This document shows, in pieces, positions 23,727-31,853 of a stretch of 64,000 nucleotides of DNA (positions within the stretch are counted from its first letter, which is position 1; the number at the start of each line of letters is the position of its first letter). Below the pieces are notes generated by a model. That model did not search any database. It was not told the DNA's origin and was given only the letters and a program-made list of their open reading frames with translations. The stretch is from NCBI GenBank assembly GCA_028736075.1, contig CP117875.1, forward strand, positions 1,116,001 through 1,180,000, written 5' to 3'. This DNA is from Chryseobacterium sp. KACC 21268. Lineage in GTDB: Bacteria > Bacteroidota > Bacteroidia > Flavobacteriales > Weeksellaceae. The translations under genes and the position numbers were made by a program.

Positions 23727-23840
23727 TCGTTAAACGTTGAATGTTCAATCGAGGCGAAGAGCGTGAAGGATTTACTTCGTACAGTTCGGCTAAAGCCTCG
23801 GGTGCAGTGGAAAGCCCGGAGCGAGGCAACGAGTGAGGAC

Positions 23841-23899
23841 TTGTAACGGAAAGCCTGACCCGAGCGGTGGCCATTGCGCTGGCGAGGGGCACGACCAAA
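23841..23899. repeat. Intergenic repeat, GACCCGAGCGGTGGCC family, copy 2
   Basis: Matches the element at 18222-18282. Here it is preceded by about 100 further GC-rich bases (from about 23745) that include GCCTCG and CGAGGC as an inverted pair around CCCGG and are absent from copy 1, so copy 1 is probably a truncated version. Confidence 0.65.
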
Positions 23900-23998
23900 T
23901 GTTTGTAGTGAATTGAGTTTTGGATGGCGAAATTTCTCGTTTTGTGTTAAATAGCATTGAGATGAACTTCCGGCTTCCTACTTCCAGCAAAAAATATA

Positions 23999-24006
23999 TA
24001 TCTTTG
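23999..24006 (+). promoter_or_regulatory. -7 box (TATCTTTG) directly before lptB
   Basis: Exact TAnnTTTG match ending only four bases before the lptB ATG, so the transcript would begin at or near the start codon (leaderless). Confidence 0.45.
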
Positions 24007-24010
24007 TTTT

Positions 24011-24739
24011 ATGATTTTACGAGGAGAAAATTTAATCAAAGAATACGGACCGAAAAAGGTAGTGAAAGGCGTGTCATTGGAAGTTCAGCAAGGCGAAATC
24101 GTCGGACTTTTGGGACCAAATGGTGCGGGGAAAACGACGTCGTTTTATATGATTGTTGGATTGGTGAAGCCAACTTTGGGAAACGTTTTTCTTGATAATC
24201 AAAATATTACGCAGGACGCGATGTACAAACGTGCGCAGAAAGGAATCGGCTATTTGGCGCAGGAAGCATCGGTTTTCCGGAAGTTGTCTGTGGAGGATAA
24301 TATTCTGGGCGTATTGCAGTTGACGAAGCTTTCCAAAAAGGAACAGCAGAAAAAGTGCGATGAATTGATTGAGGAATTCCACCTGGAACACGTGCGTAAA
24401 AACCGTGGCGATTTGCTGTCCGGAGGTGAAAGACGTCGTACGGAAATTGCGCGTTGCTTGGCGACCAGTCCGAATTTTATTCTTTTGGATGAGCCTTTTG
24501 CGGGTGTTGACCCGATTGCGGTGGAGGATATTCAGAAGATTGTGAGGTCTCTTGTGGAGAAGAATATCGGGATTTTGATTACCGACCACAACGTTCAGCA
24601 GACTTTGGCGATTACGAACAAAACGTATATTATGTTCGAAGGGAAAATCCTGAAAGAGGGAATTCCTGAGGATTTGGCGAATGACCCGGAAGTGAGACAG
24701 GCTTATCTTGGGGAGAATTTTAGGTTTGAGAAGATATAA
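24011..24739 (+). CDS. lptB: LPS export ABC transporter ATPase LptB
   Basis: 242 residues, the normal LptB length. It begins [20 protein letters not shown] and contains Walker A GPNGAGKT, a Q-loop in [10 protein letters not shown], the ABC signature LSGGERRR, Walker [13 protein letters not shown] and the switch histidine in ITDHNV. LptB powers the LptFG permease that pulls lipopolysaccharide from the inner membrane into the Lpt bridge. No other lpt gene is next to it, which is common in Bacteroidota. LptB identity rests on the [10 protein letters not shown] and GGERRR patterns. Confidence 0.92.
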   Translation: MILRGENLIKEYGPKKVVKGVSLEVQQGEIVGLLGPNGAGKTTSFYMIVGLVKPTLGNVFLDNQNITQDAMYKRAQKGIGYLAQEASVFRKLSVEDNILGVLQLTKLSKKEQQKKCDELIEEFHLEHVRKNRGDLLSGGERRRTEIARCLATSPNFILLDEPFAGVDPIAVEDIQKIVRSLVEKNIGILITDHNVQQTLAITNKTYIMFEGKILKEGIPEDLANDPEVRQAYLGENFRFEKI

Positions 24740-24754
24740 TTATATTAATAATTC

Positions 24755-25264
24755 ATGTTATTTAATTTGACTGATAAAGAAAGAAAAATATTTAATTATG
24801 GAATTCTAGTTGGTGAATTAGGAGTAATCTCTAGATTCAATGATAAAACTGATCACATATACAATTTCAGCCTAAAACTTTTGCCGAAGTTAAAAACTAT
24901 AGACGACATCATGGAAAATATTTACATTGATGTTAGTGCTGGTTATAAATTGACTGAAGTTGAAGAACAAAATTCTTTTAAATTTTTCTGTGATCTTTTA
25001 TATGATAAGTGGTTTTATCCCTACCAAGATAAAGATCAATATCATTTATCAGATATTGGTAATAATTTTTCTTTATATTTTAAAGATTGGAAAAGAGAAT
25101 TTGTAGTTGATTTTGTTAATTTGTTGTTGGAAGCATTAAATCCAATAAAAATTTATGAAATCCAGTATCATAATTTGAAAAGTTATTATGCTTCGGATTA
25201 TAACGAATTCCTATTAGAATGTGTGGGGGAAGTTTATCACTTTAAACTACTAGTTTCAGATTAA
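24755..25264 (+). CDS. Conserved-looking hypothetical protein
   Basis: 169 residues, no signal peptide or membrane segment, acidic and rich in Tyr and Phe (LYDKWFYPYQDKDQYHLSDI). I do not recognise a domain. The size, acidity and lone position resemble immunity or DUF-type accessory proteins, but nothing proves that. It starts 15 bases after lptB and may be read through from it; codon use is more AT-rich than in lptB. Confidence 0.5.
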   Translation: MLFNLTDKERKIFNYGILVGELGVISRFNDKTDHIYNFSLKLLPKLKTIDDIMENIYIDVSAGYKLTEVEEQNSFKFFCDLLYDKWFYPYQDKDQYHLSDIGNNFSLYFKDWKREFVVDFVNLLLEALNPIKIYEIQYHNLKSYYASDYNEFLLECVGEVYHFKLLVSD

Positions 25265-25389
25265 TAAAAATTCTTTTTTTTTACTTAAAGGGTTTTGTAT
25301 TAATATGTTATGATAATTTTAAAATTAATTTCGATAAAAATATTCAATTCCTAATTTCCTCCTGACAAACTCCTGTCACAACCACGCTG

Positions 25390-25397
25390 TACATTTG
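25390..25397 (+). promoter_or_regulatory. -7 box (TACATTTG) of the DinB-family gene
   Basis: Exact TAnnTTTG match 23 bases before the ATG at 25420; leader of about 15 nt. Confidence 0.5.
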
Positions 25398-25419
25398 TAT
25401 CAAATAAAAACAAACTATT

Positions 25420-25902
25420 ATGAATGCAACAGCTACAGTCCTCAACTCACAACAACTTTTAATCCATTGGCAAGGCCACAGAAATCTAACCAGAAGAGTC
25501 ATTGAAGCTTTTCCTGAAAAAGATTTATTCGAATTTTCAATTGGCGGAATGAGACCATTTTCGAAATTGACACTTGAACTTTTGGCAATCGCCGGACCAG
25601 CTTTGAAAGCCATTGTTGACGGTTCGGAAAACACTTTCGACGAAGATGCTTTCCAGCCAACAACCAAAGCAGAAATCCTTGCAAAATGGGATGAGCAGAC
25701 CGAAGTCATCAATGAATATTTCAGTCAGATTTCTGCAGAACGTTTTCAGGAGACTTTCAATTTATTTGGTCAATATGAATTTCCGGTTTATCAGAATATT
25801 CTTTATTTCGTTGATAATGAGATTCACCACCGAGGTCAAGGTTACGTTTACCTGAGAGCTTTGGGAATCGAGCCACCGTTTTTCTGGGAAAGAGAAAGAT
25901 AA
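25420..25902 (+). CDS. DinB family protein
   Basis: 160 residues of the DinB/YfiT four-helix bundle. The expected metal-binding histidines are seen in LLIHWQGHR near the N-terminus and in NEIHHRGQGYVYLRALG near the C-terminus; the latter is the family's hallmark. Members include thiol S-transferases that use bacillithiol or mycothiol. Because this organism has bshA, a bacillithiol-dependent role is possible (inference). Single-gene transcript with its own promoter box and terminator. Confidence 0.82.
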   Translation: MNATATVLNSQQLLIHWQGHRNLTRRVIEAFPEKDLFEFSIGGMRPFSKLTLELLAIAGPALKAIVDGSENTFDEDAFQPTTKAEILAKWDEQTEVINEYFSQISAERFQETFNLFGQYEFPVYQNILYFVDNEIHHRGQGYVYLRALGIEPPFFWERER

Positions 25903-25908
25903 AAAAGC

Positions 25909-25944
25909 AAAGAGCTTTCAGGATTTTCTGAAAGCTCTTTTATA
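25909..25944 (+). terminator. Intrinsic terminator of the DinB-family gene
   Basis: AAAGAGCTTTCAG (25909-25921) pairs with CTGAAAGCTCTTT (25928-25940), 13 bp, then TATATT. Confidence 0.8.
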
Positions 25945-25950
25945 TTAATG

Positions 25951-26006
25951 AAACCACAAAAGTCACAAAAGAAAACTCTGAAGCTTTTCTGACTTTTGTG
26001 TTTTAA
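25951..26006. repeat. ACCACAAAAGTCAC-family palindromic repeat, copy 1
   Basis: CACAAAAGTCA (25955-25965) is the inverse complement of TGACTTTTGTG (25990-26000). The same words occur at 30080-30196 and as a half site at about 30834-30850. It sits between two convergent genes. Confidence 0.6.
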
Positions 26007-26018
26007 AGATTACAAAGT

Positions 26019-27119
26019 TTAATGCGGTAAAATATTACTAAAGAATTTCACAATGTTTTCCTTGAGTTTTGCAAACGTTTCCGAAGTTCCAAATTCTTTG
26101 TTGTCATAACCAATTGGAAACCCTTTTTCCACGTATTCGTTATTCTTACTTAATGTCAACGGTTGGAAATCCTGATTCACTTCACCCAATTCATCGGTAT
26201 GAATATCCAGATATTTCACCGTAGAATTCTTGGAGAAATCCAGTTTTGTCAAATCGATTTTCTTGATTTCTTTCTTTAAATCCGAACGGAAAAAGAGATT
26301 CATATTTTTAGCATCAATCACGGTTTGCCATTCGCCGGCGTGGATAGAATTCAGAATATTCCAGGCGTAATCCACTGGTTTTCCGTCGTATTTGTAATTT
26401 TGAAGCATATAATAAGCGCGGTTATATCGGTCGTCCCAATTTCCACTTTTCTCATACTCGAATTTCTCATTTCCACCTAGAAAATCAAATTTTTTAGCCT
26501 TATCAAAATCCTTTTTGTACTGATTGTTGCACAAAAGTGGCATTGGCATTTCTTTGTCGGTCAGGACTTTGTATTTTCCATTAAGCAAAGCAATCGTAGT
26601 TGCATTTCCTTTGGCATCGGTCAGAAAAAAATGACTTCCCGGCGCATTGGGCCACCAATCGATGTTTGGACCTTTGTTCAGATTGTCAACGACTTCTTTT
26701 ACCGTTTTGTAATTATCCAATTGATATTGAATCCATTGTGCCCAAAACATATTCGGTTGTTTTGGATTTACAACTTTCGAAGTTTCTTCAAGATAAAGTT
26801 CCACAAGGAAAAGTCCTTTTTCATTCACACCATAACAAGGGAAATCGTAACCTAAAAGATTGAACGTCACGGAACCATATTTCGAATTCCATTGTTTTTT
26901 GGAATTCAAATTATCGGTGGTCAGATTTTCCCAGCTGATATTTCTTTTTAAGACATCGCGTTTGTTCACGACAATCATTCCGGGCATCGTTTTCCAGTTT
27001 TCATTGAAACCAACCACGCAATGGTCTTTTCCCCGCAACAGAAATGCGGAACACGCAGAAAGTGCCGTAGAATAAGCGATTGTTACCAATAGAAAACTTC
27101 GTAAAAGTAAAGACTTCAT
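26019..27119 (-). CDS. Linear amide C-N hydrolase (choloylglycine hydrolase / penicillin acylase family)
   Basis: 366 residues. After a signal peptide the mature part begins CSAFLLRGKDH, with Cys23 in the place of the N-terminal nucleophile of this Ntn-hydrolase family; VGFNENW and, further on, YGVNEKGLFLVEL are family-like. Substrates in this family include bile-salt amides, penicillin V and acyl-homoserine lactones; which applies is not readable, and an environmental species is more likely to act on acyl amides than on bile salts. Residues 20-23 (LSAC) also match a lipobox. It is four bases downstream of a WYL-type regulator gene and probably controlled with it. Confidence 0.85.
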   Translation of the reverse strand: MKSLLLRSFLLVTIAYSTALSACSAFLLRGKDHCVVGFNENWKTMPGMIVVNKRDVLKRNISWENLTTDNLNSKKQWNSKYGSVTFNLLGYDFPCYGVNEKGLFLVELYLEETSKVVNPKQPNMFWAQWIQYQLDNYKTVKEVVDNLNKGPNIDWWPNAPGSHFFLTDAKGNATTIALLNGKYKVLTDKEMPMPLLCNNQYKKDFDKAKKFDFLGGNEKFEYEKSGNWDDRYNRAYYMLQNYKYDGKPVDYAWNILNSIHAGEWQTVIDAKNMNLFFRSDLKKEIKKIDLTKLDFSKNSTVKYLDIHTDELGEVNQDFQPLTLSKNNEYVEKGFPIGYDNKEFGTSETFAKLKENIVKFFSNILPH

Positions 27120-27123
27120 ATTT

Positions 27124-28080
27124 TTAAATTATTTTTTTTGAAATATTTTGGATTAAATCGGCCATCGTATCCTTCAGATATTTCGGTTCGATAATCTCCG
27201 CATAGTCCGCAAAGGTAATCAACCAGCGCGGAAAACCCTCGTCAATCCAGCTGGTCTCGAAGGTTAATAGCATTCCGTTTTCTGTTTCTTCATCGGAAAT
27301 CCAGCCGTAATATTTCATCGAGTGCATAATGTGAGGCATTATTTTCTTCTCGACCAAAAGTTTGACCTGAACTTTTTCAGTATTTGATTTTTGCTTATAG
27401 TCAGCGACTTTTCCATATTCTTGATGGAATGGATTTTCTGTTTTAATGATTTTCAAAATACGGTCAACGCGGAATTGTCTGTAATCTTCTCGCATCGTGC
27501 AAAACGCCATTACATACCAATAATTGAATTCATAAAAAATCCCAACCGCTTCAATTATCCTTTCCGAAGCTTCGGTTTTTGCACTTTCATAATTGATTTT
27601 CAGTTGCGTTTTCTCAGAAATACTTTCCAGAATGGTCGGAATAATATTTTTAATCGAATCCGTCTTTTCCGGCTGATAAGAATAGATGTTGATTTGATTT
27701 TCAATATCGGTCACCAGATTTTTCTCTGAATTTCGAAGGACAGATTTCACTTTTTCCATCGCCGAATTGTAATGCGAACCGAGACTTTCGTGCGAGAAAT
27801 TCTGCATCAGTTTTTCTGCCGTGATGAAACTGAGAACTTCCTCTTTCGTAAACATCACGGGCGGAAGTTTGTAACCATCGACCAAAGAATAACCCGAACC
27901 AGCTTCCCCAAAAATCGGAATTCCAGCATTTTCCAAAGTTTTAATGTCTCTGTAAATGGTCCGGATACTCACCTCGAATTTATCCGCCAAATCCTGCGCC
28001 CGAACAATCGGTTTACTTTGCAACTGCACAAGAATCGAGGTGATGCGGTCTATTTTTTTTATGTAATGGTCTTCGTTCAT
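27124..28080 (-). CDS. YafY-type transcriptional regulator (HTH_11 and WYL domains)
   Basis: 318 residues: winged helix near residues 25-70 (QDLADKFEVSIRTIYRDIKTL), then the WYL domain with FYEFNYWYVMAFC and RQFRVDRI, then the C-terminal extension. WYL domains sense ligands, often nucleic-acid pieces or cyclic nucleotides, and regulate varied genes. It precedes the amide hydrolase by four bases on the same strand, so control of that gene is the simplest idea. A palindromic repeat lies upstream. Confidence 0.88.
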   Translation of the reverse strand: MNEDHYIKKIDRITSILVQLQSKPIVRAQDLADKFEVSIRTIYRDIKTLENAGIPIFGEAGSGYSLVDGYKLPPVMFTKEEVLSFITAEKLMQNFSHESLGSHYNSAMEKVKSVLRNSEKNLVTDIENQINIYSYQPEKTDSIKNIIPTILESISEKTQLKINYESAKTEASERIIEAVGIFYEFNYWYVMAFCTMREDYRQFRVDRILKIIKTENPFHQEYGKVADYKQKSNTEKVQVKLLVEKKIMPHIMHSMKYYGWISDEETENGMLLTFETSWIDEGFPRWLITFADYAEIIEPKYLKDTMADLIQNISKKII

Positions 28081-28109
28081 CTGTTTTAAGTTTCTGTTAC
28101 AATTGTTTC

Positions 28110-28179
28110 TCTCGCAGATTTAGCAGATGATGCAAATTTATTTATCCGAAAATCTGCTGAATTTGCTAAATCTGCGAGA
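28110..28179. repeat. TCTCGCAGATTT-family palindromic repeat, copy 1
   Basis: TCTCGCAGATTTAGCA (28110-28125) is exactly complementary to 28164-28179, and inside it AGCAGAT (28122-28128) pairs with ATCTGCT (28152-28158). A second copy with the same ends is at 56985-57063. Confidence 0.8.
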
Positions 28180-28203
28180 ATGAAATTTACCACGAAAATT
28201 TGT

Positions 28204-30015
28204 CTAACTTTCATCTTTGTAAGTTTTCACCAATCTATCAAGATTCAGACTTCTGGCAGATGCATCAAAGATTTCTCGATAAGTTCCGTCTTTTTCATAC
28301 AATTCTTCGTGCGTTCCGTTTTCCACAACTGCGCCTTTTTTCATCACATAAATCATATCCGAATCCAAAATCTGCGACAACGAATGTGAAATTATCACAA
28401 CCGTTCGTCCTTGTTTTATGGCGTCAAGAGAATTTTTAATTTGTTCCGTTGCGATGGCGTCCAGACTCGCGGTTGGTTCATCAAGAAAAATAATGGGTGG
28501 ATTTTTCAGGAACAGTCTGGCGATGGCAATTCTTTGTTGTTGACCGCCGGAAAGTTGCGTCGCGTCGTGGTTGTAAGCTTCCGGCAAATCCATAATCTGC
28601 TCGTGGAGATAAGCTTTTGTTGATGCTTCTTTTATTTCGTCAAACGTGGCGTGAAGATTTCCGTAGCGGATATTATCCTCGATACTTCCTTTGAAAATAT
28701 GATTTTTCTGAAGAACCAAACCAAGGTCGTCACGCAGATAATCATTATCAAAATCATTCAGATTATTGCCATCCAAAAGGATTTCGCCGGAATCTGGTTC
28801 GTAGAATTTACAAAGCAAGTTGATGATTGTCGATTTTCCTGCGCCACTTAATCCAACCAAAGCAGTCGTTTTTCCATTTTCGATTTTCAGCGAAACGTTG
28901 TGAAGCGCTTTCATTCCGTTTGGATAAGTGAAATCCACATTTTTGATTTCGAAATTTCCTTTGATGGGGATATTGTTGATGGTTCCGTTTGGTTCGGTTT
29001 CCTCGTCGGCATTTAAAATTTCAAAATATCCTTCGGCATAAATGAAGGCGTCATTCATATCATCATAAATCCTGTGAAGCTGGCGAATCGGCGCAGAAAC
29101 GTTGTTGAACAGCATAATGTGAAGCATAATCGCACCAATCGTCATCTGTTGGTCCAGCACAAGATAAACCGTCAAAAGGATAATTAAAACGACGCCGAAT
29201 TGCTCGATAAAAGTCTTCAAACCGTCATAGATAAAACTGGTTCGTCGAGTGTAAAGTTGGCTTTCCATCAGCTTCATCTGAAGATTGTATTGTTTGCTTC
29301 CTTCAAATTTTTCACGGACAAAACTCTTGATGACCATTATCGAATTAATCAAATTCAAAAGTCCGGATGTTTTCTGCTCACGTTGATTTCTGAGTGTTCT
29401 TCTTACATTTCCTAATTTTTTAGCTTGTCTTGATGTGACATAAAAATAAATCGGAATCACAAAAGTTGAGACCAAACCGACGTAAACATTCTGCATATAC
29501 ATCACAATCAGCGCAATAATCGCCGTTGAAAAAAGCGGAAGAATATCGATGAAAAAATTTTGGACGAGTTTTGTGAGGCTTTCAATTCCTCTGTCGATTC
29601 GGATTTGAAGTTTTCCCGATTCGTGATTTTCGTCGTTGTAATAGGCGATTCGGTAAGTCAGGATTTTGTTGATGGCTTCTTGTGCGAGTTCTGAACTGAC
29701 ATTAATTCTAATCTTTTCACCATAAAATTTCTGTCCAAATTGAATGAAAATATTCGCCAATTCTTTTCCCAAAAGTATGATTGAAATTAAGGTTAAAACG
29801 TGAATTCCTTGTTCCATTGGATTGGGAAGTTGTGTCAGTTTCGTCACTTCGTCCACCGTATATTTCAAAACCAAAGGATTGACCTGAGCGAACAATGCAC
29901 CGATAAAAGTCAAGGCCAAAGTCACGAAAATCATCATTCGGTAAGGTTTGATGAAGCGTCGCAACTGCTGGTAAATATGAATGAGATTGGTAGTTTTTTG
30001 AAATGGCTTTTTCAT
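28204..30015 (-). CDS. ABC exporter, fused permease and ATPase
   Basis: 603 residues: six-helix type I exporter domain (about 1-320) and one ATPase domain with Walker A GLSGAGKST, signature LSGGQQQR, Walker B PPIIFLDEPTAS and the H-loop IISHS. This half-transporter would dimerise in the inner membrane. Lipids, drugs or peptides are possible cargo; there is no substrate clue nearby. A relative of MsbA is possible but not provable from this. It is transcribed alone, with repeats on both sides. Confidence 0.88.
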   Translation of the reverse strand: MKKPFQKTTNLIHIYQQLRRFIKPYRMMIFVTLALTFIGALFAQVNPLVLKYTVDEVTKLTQLPNPMEQGIHVLTLISIILLGKELANIFIQFGQKFYGEKIRINVSSELAQEAINKILTYRIAYYNDENHESGKLQIRIDRGIESLTKLVQNFFIDILPLFSTAIIALIVMYMQNVYVGLVSTFVIPIYFYVTSRQAKKLGNVRRTLRNQREQKTSGLLNLINSIMVIKSFVREKFEGSKQYNLQMKLMESQLYTRRTSFIYDGLKTFIEQFGVVLIILLTVYLVLDQQMTIGAIMLHIMLFNNVSAPIRQLHRIYDDMNDAFIYAEGYFEILNADEETEPNGTINNIPIKGNFEIKNVDFTYPNGMKALHNVSLKIENGKTTALVGLSGAGKSTIINLLCKFYEPDSGEILLDGNNLNDFDNDYLRDDLGLVLQKNHIFKGSIEDNIRYGNLHATFDEIKEASTKAYLHEQIMDLPEAYNHDATQLSGGQQQRIAIARLFLKNPPIIFLDEPTASLDAIATEQIKNSLDAIKQGRTVVIISHSLSQILDSDMIYVMKKGAVVENGTHEELYEKDGTYREIFDASARSLNLDRLVKTYKDES

Positions 30016-30079
30016 TACAGCAATTTAAGAAAAATATAAAAGCGACATAAAAATTAACCATTCAGTTTTTGGATTAATT

Positions 30080-30196
30080 AACCACAAAAGGCACAAAAGA
30101 ATTGTAGAGAAAGAATAAGATAAACTTTCAAACAATTTTCTTTTTTGCTCTTTTGAATTACTAAAAAGAGTTACTGCTATTGTGACTTTTGTGGTT
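30080..30196. repeat. AACCACAAAAG-family palindromic repeat, copy 2
   Basis: AACCACAAAAGGCAC (30080-30094) and GTGACTTTTGTGGTT (30182-30196) are inverted arms with one mismatch, enclosing about 87 bases. It fills most of the 240-base gap between divergent genes. Confidence 0.65.
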
Positions 30197-30255
30197 CAAA
30201 AATCTGTGCGTTCAAAAATAAAAACCTTAATTTTAAACTTTCATAAAAACTGAAA

Positions 30256-30828
30256 ATGAAAATATATACAAAAACCGGCGACAAAGGCGAAACCGGACTT
30301 TACGGCGGAAGCAGAATCTCAAAAGCCAGCGCACGAGTGGAATCTTACGGCAACATCGATGAACTTAATGCAAACATTGGCGTGGCGAAATCACATATCG
30401 ACGATGAAGAAGTGATTTCTCAACTCAAAAAAATTCAATTTGACTTGTTTACAGTTGGTTCGGAAGCTTCAACACCGATTGATAAATTGTTTTTGGCTAA
30501 TGGAAAAGCGCGATTACCATTGGTGATTTCAGACAAAGAAATCGAAGAATTGGAAACTTGGATGGATGCGATGGAAGAAAAAGTGGAACCTTTGCAATAT
30601 TTCATTTTGCCAGGCGGTGGAAAAGCATCGACGTTTCTTCACGTGGCGCGAACGGTTTGTAGAAGAGCAGAACGCAGTTTGGTTTTCCTAAATCAGTCGG
30701 AAGAAGTGCGACAGGAATTAATCAAATATCTGAATCGTTTGTCCGATTATCTTTTTGTTTTGGCGAGATATGTTTCTAAGTTGAATAATGAGCCGGAGGA
30801 ATATTGGAATCCTAATGATAGAAAATGA
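30256..30828 (+). CDS. Cob(I)alamin adenosyltransferase, PduO type
   Basis: 190 residues. The N-terminal ATP-binding signature KIYTKTGDKGETGLYGG and the C-terminal RTVCRRAERSL and RLSDYLFVLAR are those of the PduO/MMAB class. It transfers adenosine from ATP to cob(I)alamin to make coenzyme B12. No B12 synthesis genes are visible, so it probably serves salvage, for example for methylmalonyl-CoA mutase or class II ribonucleotide reductase (inference). Confidence 0.93.
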   Translation: MKIYTKTGDKGETGLYGGSRISKASARVESYGNIDELNANIGVAKSHIDDEEVISQLKKIQFDLFTVGSEASTPIDKLFLANGKARLPLVISDKEIEELETWMDAMEEKVEPLQYFILPGGGKASTFLHVARTVCRRAERSLVFLNQSEEVRQELIKYLNRLSDYLFVLARYVSKLNNEPEEYWNPNDRK

Positions 30829-30891
30829 TTTTAACCACAAAAGTCACAAAAGCTTATTGAATTTTACTTAAATTTTTTTAAAAAAAACGCG

Positions 30892-31020
30892 ATGAAAAAA
30901 CTGATTCTAATATTAATCGGAGCAAGTCTTCTAACTTCTTGTAAGGTTTCTAAACCAACTAATGAAACTCCAAAAGGCTTTTTCTTCAAATGGAAACATA
31001 AAAAGAATAATGAGAAATAA
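30892..31020 (+). CDS. Tiny lipoprotein
   Basis: 42 residues, shorter than the usual annotation limit. A clear lipoprotein signal MKKLILILIGASLLTSC (cysteine 17) is followed by only 25 residues (KVSKPTNETPKGFFFKW and a basic end). Its stop codon overlaps the next gene's start in ATGAGAAATAA. Function unknown; the well-formed signal and coupling to the next gene make it more likely real than chance. Confidence 0.6.
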   Translation: MKKLILILIGASLLTSCKVSKPTNETPKGFFFKWKHKKNNEK

Positions 31021-31216
31021 AAATTTAATTAATATTTTTATTATAATTATTGGGATTGTAATCAGTTCGGTTGGTGTATTTTTCAAAATTACACATTGGA
31101 GTTTCTTCGGAATTTCAGCAAGTCAATTATTACTAATAGGAACAATTTTAGAAATTGCAGGAGGTTTATTACTTTTGTATAATTTGGTTTTTCCTAAAAA
31201 GTCTAGTGATTTATAA
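31010..31216 (+). CDS. Small two-helix membrane protein (GldL-like hairpin)
   Basis: 68 residues from the ATG at 31010, which overlaps the end of the tiny lipoprotein gene. Two hydrophobic helices (INIFIIIIGIVISSVGVFF and LLLIGTILEIAGGLLLLY) surround KITHWSF, a pattern seen in many small Flavobacteriia membrane proteins and in the N-terminal hairpin of the gliding protein GldL. A longer frame starting at 30962 would overlap the lipoprotein gene more and lacks sense. It runs into the thiamine diphosphokinase gene with one intervening base. Confidence 0.6.
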   Translation: MRNKNLINIFIIIIGIVISSVGVFFKITHWSFFGISASQLLLIGTILEIAGGLLLLYNLVFPKKSSDL

Positions 31217-31217
31217 A

Positions 31218-31853
31218 ATGAAAAAAGCCTTACTTTTTATCAACGGCGAACCACCAAAAGGATTTCCACATCTGTCAGATTATGATTTGATTGCTTGTAC
31301 AGACGGCGCTTTTCATTATTTAAGGCAATTGAATTTTCCATTAGAAAAATTGGATTTTATTTCCGGAGATTTTGATTCTCATTCAAATGACGAGGAAATT
31401 CTTCAATCTAAAATTCACGGTTTTGAAATCATCGAAACGCCTGACCAAAATAAAACGGATTTTCACAAAGCAATAGAAATTATTCTTGAAAAAGGCTTTG
31501 AAAATATCGATGTTTATGGTGCAAGTGGAGGTGAGCAAGACCATTTTCTTGGGAACTTGAGCGTCGCTTTTTTCTTTAAAAATAAAGTGAATCTAAGATT
31601 TTTTGATAATTATTCATCCTATTATTTTATTCCGAAAGATTTCTCAATTTCTGATGTGAAGGACAGAATGATTTCATTAATGCCGTTTCCAATTGCCAAA
31701 AATATTGAAACACAAGGTTTGAAATGGCCGTTGTATAAAGAAGATTTAATTCTCGGTGAAAGAATTGGAACGAGGAATATTGCAGAGAATCAGGAGGTTT
31801 TCATTAAATATAAAGAAGGTGATTTGCTGATTTTTGTTGGGGGGGAAATCTAA
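31218..31853 (+). CDS. Thiamine diphosphokinase
   Basis: 211 residues from the ATG at 31218. Family motifs are ACTDGAFHYL, FISGDFDSH, PDQNKTDFHKA and GASGGEQDHFLGNL, which build the ATP and thiamine sites; GLKWPLY and GTRNIA lie in the C-terminal barrel. It makes thiamine diphosphate from thiamine and ATP. An upstream alternative start inside the preceding gene is rejected. Its TAA is also the first three bases of a palindromic intergenic element. Confidence 0.9.
   Translation: MKKALLFINGEPPKGFPHLSDYDLIACTDGAFHYLRQLNFPLEKLDFISGDFDSHSNDEEILQSKIHGFEIIETPDQNKTDFHKAIEIILEKGFENIDVYGASGGEQDHFLGNLSVAFFFKNKVNLRFFDNYSSYYFIPKDFSISDVKDRMISLMPFPIAKNIETQGLKWPLYKEDLILGERIGTRNIAENQEVFIKYKEGDLLIFVGGEI

Noticed and set aside
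23659-23898. 79-residue frame through the repeat-filled gap
   Set aside because: It translates the 14-bp tandem repeat and the GC-rich repeat into low-complexity residues; no protein character.
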